Assembly: GCA_964619405.1 (NCBI GenBank)
Contig: CAZUCF010000007.1
Span: forward strand, 1-48,955
DNA length: 48,955 nucleotides
Direction of reading: 5' to 3'
Origin: JABIDZ01 sp964619405
GTDB lineage: Archaea; Iainarchaeota; Iainarchaeia; Iainarchaeales; JAAZKV01
Under the pieces are notes generated by a model. That model was not told the origin of the DNA, made no database searches, and worked only from the letters and a program-made list of their open reading frames with translations. The position numbers and the translations under genes are program-made. This document shows positions 42,352-48,955 of this stretch, one piece after another. Every line of letters starts with the position of its first letter. Positions within the stretch are counted from its first letter, which is position 1.

Positions 42352-44460
42352 ATGTGTGCAATAATAGGTTCTGTTAATTCTGCTGATTCTAATTTAATCA
42401 AATCTGGTTTAGAAATAATGTTAAATAGGGGCAATGACAAATCAAATATTCTTTCATACAAAAATATTATTTTTGGGCACAATTTACACTCAATAATAAG
42501 TTATGTAGAACAACCATTGGTTTCTTCAAAAGGAATATTGGTTTCTAATTGTGAAATATATAATTGGAAAGAATTATCAAAAAAATATTCTATTAAATCA
42601 AAAAATGATTCAGAATTATTATTAAAACTAATTGATAAGCTGGGATTAAACAAAATAGTTTCTATTGTTGATGAATTAGATGGTGATTTTGCTTTTGCTT
42701 ATTATTCAAAAAAAAGTAAGAAAATTGTTATTGCACGAGACATAATTGGTGTTAAGCCACTAGTTTATTTTTTTGACAAAAAACAAAATCAATTATTCTT
42801 TGCTTCAGAAAAGAAAGCATTTGAATTCAATTCAATTCATTTGAATCCGAGAAAAATATTAGTATTTGATTCTGAAAAAGGTTTAATAAAATTTCATAAT
42901 TTAAAATTAAAAAAAATGAGGAAAAAAAATCAAAGAATAGAAGTTGAGAAAGCTCTTTTTGGTTCAATCATGAAAAGAATTCCAGAAAAAAAATTTGGTT
43001 TATTGCTTTCTGGTGGAATAGATTCTTCATTATTAGGAAAAATAATTCAAAAAAATAATTATTCTTTTAATTCTTATTTTGCAGGGATAAAAGATTTTTC
43101 AGAACCAAAAGATTTGGAATTTGCTAAACTTGTTTCATATAATTTGAATTCTAAATTAAAAATTAAATTGGTTTCATTAAAAGAATTTGAAGACGAATTG
43201 CCAAAAATTATTTTTTTGATAGAATCAAGTGATCCTGTAAGAGTTGGAATAGCTTCAACAATTTATTTTGCTACAAAACTAGTAAAAGAAAAAATTGTTT
43301 TTTCTGGGTTAGGGGCAGATGAATTATTTGCCGGGTATAATCGTTTTAAGAAAAGTAATGATATAAACAAGGATTGTTATTCTTATTTAATAAAAATGTA
43401 TGAAAATGATTTGTATATTCAAGATATTATAACAATGTCAAACAAAAATGAGTTAAGAGTTCCATATTTAGATAAAAAACTTGTTGCTTTTTCTCTTTCA
43501 CTAAATCCAAAAGAAAAAATTGATTTCAAAAATTTAATTAACAAAAAAATTTTAAGAGAAATTGCTATTAATTTTGGTTTGCCAAGAGAATTAGCTGAAC
43601 GGCCAAAAAAAGCTGCTCAATATGGTAGTAATTTTGATAAGGCAATAGAATTTCTTGCTAAAAAGAATGGTTTTAATTCAAAAACAAATTATTTGAATTC
43701 AATTCAAAAATCAATTCATAATCAAAAATCACTTATTAGTACAAATAATTCTAAAAAAGGTTTTGTTAAAGAAAATATTCCTATTGGAGCATTAATATCA
43801 ACAGGGAAAGATTCTCTTTACTCAATGTATTTAATGCAAAAAAAAGGGCATTCAATAAAATGTTTGATTACAATTGATTCTGATAATAAAGATTCTTTTA
43901 TGTTTCACACTCCAACAATAGAATTAGCAAAATTACAATCTCAAGCACTCAATATTCCATTAATAATAACAAAAACAAAAGGTGTTAAAGAAAAAGAATT
44001 ATTTGATTTAAAAAAAGCAATTAGAAAAGCAGTGAATGAATTTGAAATTGAGGGAATTGTTTCTGGAGCATTATACTCAAATTATCAAAGAGAAAGAATT
44101 GAAAAGATTTGTGAATCATTAGGCATAATTTCTTTTACTCCTTTATGGCACATGAATCAACAAAATTATTTGGATTTTTTGTTAAAAGAAAAGTTCAAAA
44201 TTATGATAACAAAAATTGCTTGTTATGGTTTGAATGAGAATTGGCTTGGAAAAATTCTATCAGAAAAAGATATTTATAAATTAGAAGCAATAAACAAAAA
44301 GTTTGGTATAAATATTGCTGGTGAAGGAGGAGAATATGAAACACTTGTAATTGATGCTCCTTTTTTTAATAAAAGAATTGATTTAGTTTTTGAAAAAAAA
44401 ATGGAGAATGATTTTACTGGGGAAATAATAATTAAGAAAGCAAAGCTTGTTGAAAAATGA
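42352..44460 (+). CDS. Asparagine synthetase-Dph6 fusion protein
   Basis: A 702-residue two-enzyme fusion. The N-terminal part has a class II glutaminase with Cys2 and LNRGND (usually RGPD), RDIIGVKPL, then an AsnB-type ATP-pyrophosphatase with SGGIDSS (220-226), FSGLGADELFAGY and ELRVPYLD. From about residue 475 it is a Dph6-type diphthine-ammonia ligase with its own PP-loop STGKDS (483-488), SGALYSNYQRERIE and the AGEGGEYETLV motif near 657. Dph6 amidates diphthine on elongation factor 2. The glutaminase may supply its ammonia, but AsnB activity alone is equally possible. No frameshift is seen at the junction. Confidence 0.88.
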   Translation: MCAIIGSVNSADSNLIKSGLEIMLNRGNDKSNILSYKNIIFGHNLHSIISYVEQPLVSSKGILVSNCEIYNWKELSKKYSIKSKNDSELLLKLIDKLGLNKIVSIVDELDGDFAFAYYSKKSKKIVIARDIIGVKPLVYFFDKKQNQLFFASEKKAFEFNSIHLNPRKILVFDSEKGLIKFHNLKLKKMRKKNQRIEVEKALFGSIMKRIPEKKFGLLLSGGIDSSLLGKIIQKNNYSFNSYFAGIKDFSEPKDLEFAKLVSYNLNSKLKIKLVSLKEFEDELPKIIFLIESSDPVRVGIASTIYFATKLVKEKIVFSGLGADELFAGYNRFKKSNDINKDCYSYLIKMYENDLYIQDIITMSNKNELRVPYLDKKLVAFSLSLNPKEKIDFKNLINKKILREIAINFGLPRELAERPKKAAQYGSNFDKAIEFLAKKNGFNSKTNYLNSIQKSIHNQKSLISTNNSKKGFVKENIPIGALISTGKDSLYSMYLMQKKGHSIKCLITIDSDNKDSFMFHTPTIELAKLQSQALNIPLIITKTKGVKEKELFDLKKAIRKAVNEFEIEGIVSGALYSNYQRERIEKICESLGIISFTPLWHMNQQNYLDFLLKEKFKIMITKIACYGLNENWLGKILSEKDIYKLEAINKKFGINIAGEGGEYETLVIDAPFFNKRIDLVFEKKMENDFTGEIIIKKAKLVEK

Positions 44461-44502
44461 CAAAACTGAGAATGGTATTATGTTAGATTTGGTGTTTTTT
44501 TG

Positions 44503-45054
44503 ATGAATGTATTTTTTTTGAAAAAAAATTTATTTTTTTTTGCAGGGTTAGTTTTTATAATTTCATTAATATTATCAATAATTTTTTATCATGAATACAA
44601 TTTTTTTAATCAAAATCTTAGTGATTTGGGAACTGGTGATTTTGGTTTAATATTTAATTTTGGTTTAATGCTTACATCAATAATACTTTTTTTTTATTAT
44701 TACAAAAATTTTGCTAAAAATAAAAATTTTAATACATTATTTTTTTTGTTTTCTTGTTGTTCAATTTCTCTTTTTGGAATAGGTTTTTTTAATAAGAATT
44801 ATGTTTTAATGCATTTTTTGTTTGCGGGATTATTTTTTATAACAAATTTTATAATTATTTTAATAGATTCAATTCTTTGTATTAAAAATAAAAAATATGA
44901 TAAAAACTTTTTTTTGAATATTATTTTTTTGTTTGTTATTTTTTTATATATTTTTATTTTGAGAACACCATTAATGCAAAAAATAACTGTGTTTTCAATT
45001 ATAATGTGGCATTTTTTTTATTATTTAAAAAAAATTAAAAAGACAAAGAATTAA
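44503..45054 (+). CDS. DUF998-like membrane protein
   Basis: A 183-residue protein with five or six membrane helices. The NLSDLGTG segment after helix 1 and the following FNFGLML helix match DUF998 proteins, whose role is unknown. It starts 42 bases after the asparagine synthetase-Dph6 gene on the same strand; the ATG at 44503 is preferred over an overlapping TTG one codon upstream. Confidence 0.7.
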   Translation: MNVFFLKKNLFFFAGLVFIISLILSIIFYHEYNFFNQNLSDLGTGDFGLIFNFGLMLTSIILFFYYYKNFAKNKNFNTLFFLFSCCSISLFGIGFFNKNYVLMHFLFAGLFFITNFIIILIDSILCIKNKKYDKNFFLNIIFLFVIFLYIFILRTPLMQKITVFSIIMWHFFYYLKKIKKTKN

Positions 45055-45061
45055 ACAATTT

Positions 45062-46255
45062 TTATTCATATCTTAGTGCTTCTACAGGATCTAATTTTGA
45101 TGCTCTGTAAGCAGGATATGCTCCTGATAACATTCCAACAATCATTGAGAATATTAACGCACCAATTAATAATTCTAAATTAAAATTCACTTTTAATGGT
45201 AGTCCAGCTTGTTCACCAATAACACTTATTATTGCACCTAAAACAAAACCCATTGTTGCGCCAATTATTCCTCCTATTAGTCCTATGAGTGCTGATTCTA
45301 ATATGAATAAGGTTAGTATTTTGTTGTTGCTTGCTCCTAGTGCTTTTAGTAATCCTATTTCTTTTGTTCTTTCTAATACTGATGTTATCATTGCATTCAT
45401 TATTCCTATTCCTCCAACAACCAAACTAATCCCAGCTATTCCTGCTAACACTAGAGTTAATATTGATAAAACACTTCCAAACAAATCTATTGTTTGATCT
45501 GAGGTAAGAATAGTTACACTTCTTTTACCATATTTTTTTTCAAAATATTCTTTTATTTGTTCTGCAACAAATGGTGCATCATCAGTTGTTCTCGTTTTAA
45601 CAATCATTTCAACTGGTCCAGTAACAGAATAAATTCTTTCAAATCCTTTAAAACTTACTAAAGCCATTCCACTTCCAGGCATCATTCCTGACATGTTAAC
45701 AGAAAATTTGAAGATTCCAACAACAGTGTAATTTTCGTTGTTTATTATTATTTGTTTCCTTAAATTAATTTTTCTGTCAAAAACTTTTTCTGCTAGGGTT
45801 TCATCAATCATCACAGTACTTAACTCATTTGATTCAACAAATCTTCCACTCAATAGTTCAACATAATTAGTTTCTCTGAAAAAATTATAACCTTCTTCAT
45901 CTGCACTAAATAATAAAATATTTTTTTTCTGTCCGTTAAATTCTATTGGTGAATAAGAAGCATATTCTGCAATGACTGTTTCAACACGCGTTAAACTTTT
46001 AATATAATCAAGATCTCTTTCAGTAATTGTTATTGTATCGTTTTGGCTACCTGTTATTGAATCCCCAGGGATAACAAAAACTGAGTTTGAACCGATGCTC
46101 TCAAATTGTTCTTCAAAATAAAGGTTCAAGCCATTTCCAACTGAAATCAAACTAACTATTGCAGCTATCCCAATAACTATTCCTATTAAAGTCAAGAATG
46201 TTCTTAGGCCTTCTCTTTTCAAATTGTGTATTGCTTGTTGTATTACTTCAATCAT
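45062..46255 (-). CDS. MacB/FtsX-type ABC transporter permease (1)
   Basis: A 397-residue permease with one N-terminal membrane helix (TLIGIVIGIAAIVSLISVG), an extracellular MacB core domain (about 45-250) and three C-terminal helices of the FtsX domain, ending DPVEALRYE. Such permeases dimerise with a LolD/MacB-type ATPase to extrude peptides or lipoproteins mechanically. The ATG at 46255 follows GGTTGAT. Third gene of an ATPase-permease-permease operon. A 178-base block encoding the FtsX core is identical in DNA to the second permease gene. Confidence 0.9.
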   Translation of the reverse strand: MIEVIQQAIHNLKREGLRTFLTLIGIVIGIAAIVSLISVGNGLNLYFEEQFESIGSNSVFVIPGDSITGSQNDTITITERDLDYIKSLTRVETVIAEYASYSPIEFNGQKKNILLFSADEEGYNFFRETNYVELLSGRFVESNELSTVMIDETLAEKVFDRKINLRKQIIINNENYTVVGIFKFSVNMSGMMPGSGMALVSFKGFERIYSVTGPVEMIVKTRTTDDAPFVAEQIKEYFEKKYGKRSVTILTSDQTIDLFGSVLSILTLVLAGIAGISLVVGGIGIMNAMITSVLERTKEIGLLKALGASNNKILTLFILESALIGLIGGIIGATMGFVLGAIISVIGEQAGLPLKVNFNLELLIGALIFSMIVGMLSGAYPAYRASKLDPVEALRYE

Positions 46256-46343
46256 TTTTATCAACCATTATTTATTATTAATTTCAACAAATACATTATT
46301 TTTTTAATCAAATTTTTTACTTTTTTATTTTATTTATTTTATT

Positions 46344-46439
46344 ATTTTGATTTTCTTTTAAATATTTTTTTTGTTTGGATTTATTTTTTTTATTTTGATT
46401 TTCTTTTAAATATTTTTTTTGTTTGGATTTATTTTTTTT
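46344..46439. repeat. Two 48-base tandem repeats between the permease genes
   Basis: 46344-46391 and 46392-46439 are the same T-rich 48-base unit containing TTGTTTGGATT; a partial third copy follows. No gene is seen in this 247-base spacer. Confidence 0.85.
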
Positions 46440-46502
46440 ATTTTGTTTTAATTTTTTTTATTTAATTTTCAAATTTATTTTTTTGCACAATTTTTTTATT
46501 CT

Positions 46503-47690
46503 TCATTCATATCTTAGTGCTTCTACAGGATCTAATTTTGATGCTCTGTAAGCAGGTAATAATCCTGATAACATTCCAACTATCATTGAAAACGCTATTG
46601 CTCCAAGAACAATTTCAATATTTTTTGTTGCAACTAATGCAAAACCTGATTGAATGCCTATTATTGAAATTAATTCTGCTAAAAGAAATCCAAAAATTAT
46701 TCCAATTATTCCTCCTATTAGTCCTATGAGTGCTGATTCTAATATGAATAAGGTTAGTATTTTGTTGTTGCTTGCTCCTAGTGCTTTTAGTAATCCTATT
46801 TCTTTTGTTCTTTCTAATACTGATGTTATCATTGCATTCATTATTCCTATTCCTCCAACAACCAAACTAATCCCAGCTAAACTAAGTATAAATAAAGTTA
46901 TAATGCTTAAAATTGAGTTAACCATTTCTAATATGCTATCAGAACTCATAATATTAACACTTTTTTCACCATGTTTTTTGTCAGTGTATTCTTCAATATC
47001 TTCAACTATTTGTTCAACTGACTCTTTGTCAATAGCATTTACAAAAATAATTGTTGGGTTAAAATCATTTGAAATTCTTTTAAAAGCATCTAATGACATT
47101 AAAACAGTATTTCCAATATTTGGTCCGCCACCAAAAGATTGTGTTTGTGGTTTTAAAATGCCTATTATTTTAAAATCTTCTCCATTAATTTGAACTAATT
47201 TTTTTACTTCAATTTTTTTTTCAAAATAAGTCTCTGCTATAGCGGTACCAATTAAAATTGCTCCTGATTCGTTTTTCTCAAAGTTTCTTCCTTCTTTTAC
47301 ATCAAAAAAACCTGTTCCAGAAAAAAATTCAATATTTTTTGGGTCAGCAGCATTAATAGAAACATTTATTTTTTCTTTATTAAATTCTAGGACTGCTGTT
47401 GAAGAATAAATTGGTATAACTGATTCAACATTGCTTATTGATTCTAAGTTAGACACATCTGCCTCATTTAATTGTACTCTGAAACCTTGGTAGCCCCCTG
47501 GTATAACGAAAATTATTTTGCCCCCAAGTTGGTCTAATTGTTGTTCTACTGCTACTCCTAACCCTGAGCCAATTGAAACAAGACTAACTATTGCGGTTAT
47601 ACCAATAATTATTCCTAGCAAAGTCAAAAATGTTTTTACTCCTGATCTTCTAAGATTTTTAATAGATTCTTTAATTAAGTCAAATGGCAT
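46503..47690 (-). CDS. MacB/FtsX-type ABC transporter permease (2)
   Basis: A 395-residue paralogue of permease 1 with the same layout: N-terminal helix, extracellular domain (about 45-245), FtsX core GGIGIMNAMITSVLERTKE and terminal DPVEALRYE. The extracellular parts of the two proteins are clearly diverged whereas the FtsX core and the C-terminus are identical, so they probably form a heterodimer with one ATPase. The ATG at 47690 follows GGTG, close behind the ATPase gene (12 bases). Confidence 0.9.
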   Translation of the reverse strand: MPFDLIKESIKNLRRSGVKTFLTLLGIIIGITAIVSLVSIGSGLGVAVEQQLDQLGGKIIFVIPGGYQGFRVQLNEADVSNLESISNVESVIPIYSSTAVLEFNKEKINVSINAADPKNIEFFSGTGFFDVKEGRNFEKNESGAILIGTAIAETYFEKKIEVKKLVQINGEDFKIIGILKPQTQSFGGGPNIGNTVLMSLDAFKRISNDFNPTIIFVNAIDKESVEQIVEDIEEYTDKKHGEKSVNIMSSDSILEMVNSILSIITLFILSLAGISLVVGGIGIMNAMITSVLERTKEIGLLKALGASNNKILTLFILESALIGLIGGIIGIIFGFLLAELISIIGIQSGFALVATKNIEIVLGAIAFSMIVGMLSGLLPAYRASKLDPVEALRYE

Positions 47691-47702
47691 TAACACACCT
47701 TT

Positions 47703-48404
47703 TTATAATTGGCAAACCTTATTGCCACCACTCACTATCTTGCCATCTTTTATAACAATTTGTCTTTTTGCTTGGTTTCCTATGCTTTGATCATGAGTAA
47801 CAATAATTAATGTTTTCCCTTCTTTCTTATTTAAATTATTTAAAATATCCATTACTATTTTTCCTGATTTAGAATCAAGGTTTCCTGTTGGCTCGTCAGC
47901 AACAATTATGTTTGGGTTCAAAGCTAATGCCCTTGCTATAGCTACTCTTTGTTTTTGTCCTCCTGACATTTGATTAGGTTTATTATATAATTTGTCTCCT
48001 AAACCAACACTCTCTAAAACTTTTTTTGCTTGCTCCACCCTCTTTTTTCGATTAATATTATTAATCCACATTGGTACCATCACATTTTCCAAAGCACTTA
48101 ATTTTGGTAGCAAATTAAAAGTTTGAAAAATAAAACCAATTTTTTTTCCTCTAAAAAGAGATAATTCTGAATTACTCATTTTCGTTGTTTCTTTGCCTTC
48201 AATAAAAATTCTTCCTTTAGATGGTGTTTGCATTGTACTCATAACATCTAACAAAGTTGTTTTACCAGAACCTGATGGCCCCATTATAGAAACATAATCG
48301 TTATCGCAAATAGATAAATCAATTTCGTCTAATGCTTTTACTTGTATTTCACCTAAATTATAAATTTTTGAAATTTTTTCTAACCTAATCATTTCTTTTT
48401 TCAT
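47703..48404 (-). CDS. MacB/LolD-type ABC transporter ATPase
   Basis: A 233-residue ATPase with Walker A GPSGSGKTT, Q-loop FQTFNLLP, the signature MSGGQKQRVAIARAL, Walker B IIVADEPTGNLDS and the H-loop VTHDQ. It powers the two permeases encoded directly downstream. Length and motifs fit the LolD/MacB group. A GTGGT sequence lies just before the ATG at 48404. The 234-base space upstream toward the SWIB-like gene is AT-rich and empty apart from promoter-like TATA runs. Confidence 0.93.
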   Translation of the reverse strand: MKKEMIRLEKISKIYNLGEIQVKALDEIDLSICDNDYVSIMGPSGSGKTTLLDVMSTMQTPSKGRIFIEGKETTKMSNSELSLFRGKKIGFIFQTFNLLPKLSALENVMVPMWINNINRKKRVEQAKKVLESVGLGDKLYNKPNQMSGGQKQRVAIARALALNPNIIVADEPTGNLDSKSGKIVMDILNNLNKKEGKTLIIVTHDQSIGNQAKRQIVIKDGKIVSGGNKVCQL

Positions 48405-48638
48405 TTTACCACTTACAAAAAATTAATTTGAATTGCTTTTTAAAATATTTAAATTCCAACTAATTAAAAATAATATGTTATTTAAAAAAACAATAACTTA
48501 ATTCAAAAATTTTAGAATTATTTAAAATTAATTTTTTTTAAAACCAATTTTTTTAACACTATTTTTTTTGTTTAATATTAATCATAAAAAAGTTAGTTAT
48601 TTTTTTTATTTTTTTAAAAAATTAGAATTGGGGAAAAA

Positions 48639-48830
48639 CTATTTTTTTCCCGCAATTTCATTCTTTTTAACATAAGCCCATAACTTTTTTGTCATTTCGC
48701 TTGGTGCTATGTCTTTGCTACCGAAAACGCTTTCCATTGTGTCAGTACAACCACCGAAGTTAATACTGTATCCACCAAATGGTTTTTTTCCTGCAGATTT
48801 AGCTGCTGGCTTTTTTCCAAATAAACCCAT
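48639..48830 (-). CDS. Small SWIB-like protein
   Basis: A 63-residue protein with a basic MGLFGKKPAAK start and a C-terminal segment SEMTKKLWAYVKKNEIAG that fits the helix of SWIB/MDM2-type domains (TKKLWxYIKKN). SWIB proteins in archaea and bacteria are thought to bind chromatin or transcription partners, but this one is minimal. A GGAGG site just before the ATG at 48830 decides the start over a longer frame beginning at 48872. Confidence 0.6.
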   Translation of the reverse strand: MGLFGKKPAAKSAGKKPFGGYSINFGGCTDTMESVFGSKDIAPSEMTKKLWAYVKKNEIAGKK

Positions 48831-48877
48831 TTTAATTCCTCCTTTGCAATTAAGCTTAATAGTATAATTCATTACAA

Positions 48878-48886
48878 GTATTTAAA
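48878..48886 (-). promoter_or_regulatory. TATA box of SWIB-like gene
   Basis: TTTAAATAC on the minus strand, giving an expected transcript start near 48858 and a leader of about 28 bases with a GGAGG site, so this gene is not leaderless. Confidence 0.55.
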
Positions 48887-48901
48887 CCTTTTTTAAAAAT
48901 C

Positions 48902-48953
48902 GGTCGTGTAGAAATCCTATTGGATTTCTATTGTGAATGAAATAATTATTCTT
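48902..48953. repeat. Right copy of 52-base inverted terminal repeat
   Basis: Exact reverse complement of positions 1-52; identity stops at 48901 where the flanks differ. Two extra bases (CC) follow at the window end. Confidence 0.85.
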
Positions 48954-48955
48954 CC

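Noticed and set aside
46226..46465. A 79-codon Phe/Tyr-rich plus-strand frame between the permease genes
   Set aside because: It is mainly the 48-base T-rich tandem repeat translated and overlaps the start of permease 1.
1..48955. Reading the window as a complete linear plasmid or virus with terminal inverted repeats
   Set aside because: It carries ftsZ, ribosomal protein, tRNA and translation-factor genes, and the terminal repeat is short and hairpin-like as in dispersed repeats.
1..48955. CRISPR arrays
   Set aside because: No regularly spaced repeats with unique spacers were seen; all arrays found are head-to-tail tandem repeats without spacers.

Overview
The window is strongly AT-rich archaeal DNA. 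Archaeal hallmarks include FtsZ1, SecE and Spt5, the L11/L1/P0/P1 ribosomal proteins, eL44, an archaeal-type pilin-like (class III) signal peptide, Sua5, a diphthamide ligase domain, TATA boxes about 25 bases before start codons (leaderless genes) and GGTG-type ribosome sites in front of internal genes. Small size of several proteins, class III signal peptides, many orphan secreted proteins and the AT bias suggest a DPANN-type lineage (for example Micrarchaeota, Diapherotrites or Nanoarchaeota relatives). That placement is inference, not proof. The two ends of the window carry the same 52-base sequence in inverted orientation, and a 100-N scaffold gap lies at 834-933.

Layout. 1-7.4 kb: DUF1003 membrane protein, then the information-processing cluster ftsZ1-secE-spt5-rpl11 and rpl1-rplP0-rpl12, with a pilin-like gene inserted between rpl11 and rpl1 and an array of hairpins in the rpl1 leader. 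7.3-19.3 kb: a putative small RNA, a membrane-anchored Lon-type (S16) protease, an SMC protein whose coiled-coil apex carries a CxxC zinc-hook motif in place of a recognisable hinge, a membrane protein, eL44, a winged-helix protein, a HerA/VirB4-like ATPase and a second putative RNA. 19.4-26.0 kb: Sua5, hypotheticals, an Lrp-type regulator next to dapA and dapB of the lysine/diaminopimelate pathway, a multi-hairpin element and a phosphoribosyltransferase-like protein.

26.2-36.2 kb is best read as an integrated genomic island of about 10 kb. It lies downstream of tRNA-Ser(UGA), has a tyrosine integrase beside the tRNA and is bounded by a short imperfect direct repeat of the tRNA 3' end. Its cargo includes a Shedu-like (DUF4263) nuclease, a translationally coupled three-gene cassette ending in a Vsr-like endonuclease, a 1316-residue surface protein with twelve thrombospondin-like repeats, a broken DUF6573-like gene, and two lipoproteins, one carrying an Mrr-type restriction nuclease domain. 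Together these suggest defence against, or competition with, foreign DNA plus cell-surface interaction.

36.2-48.9 kb returns to chromosomal genes: tRNA-Ser, an Fn3-domain surface protein, an isopropylmalate synthase-family enzyme, an MFS transporter, an asparagine synthetase-Dph6 fusion, a DUF998 membrane protein, a MacB-type ABC exporter with two permeases that share perfectly identical DNA blocks, and a SWIB-like small protein. Intergenic spaces repeatedly contain T-rich tandem repeats with units of 17-48 bases.
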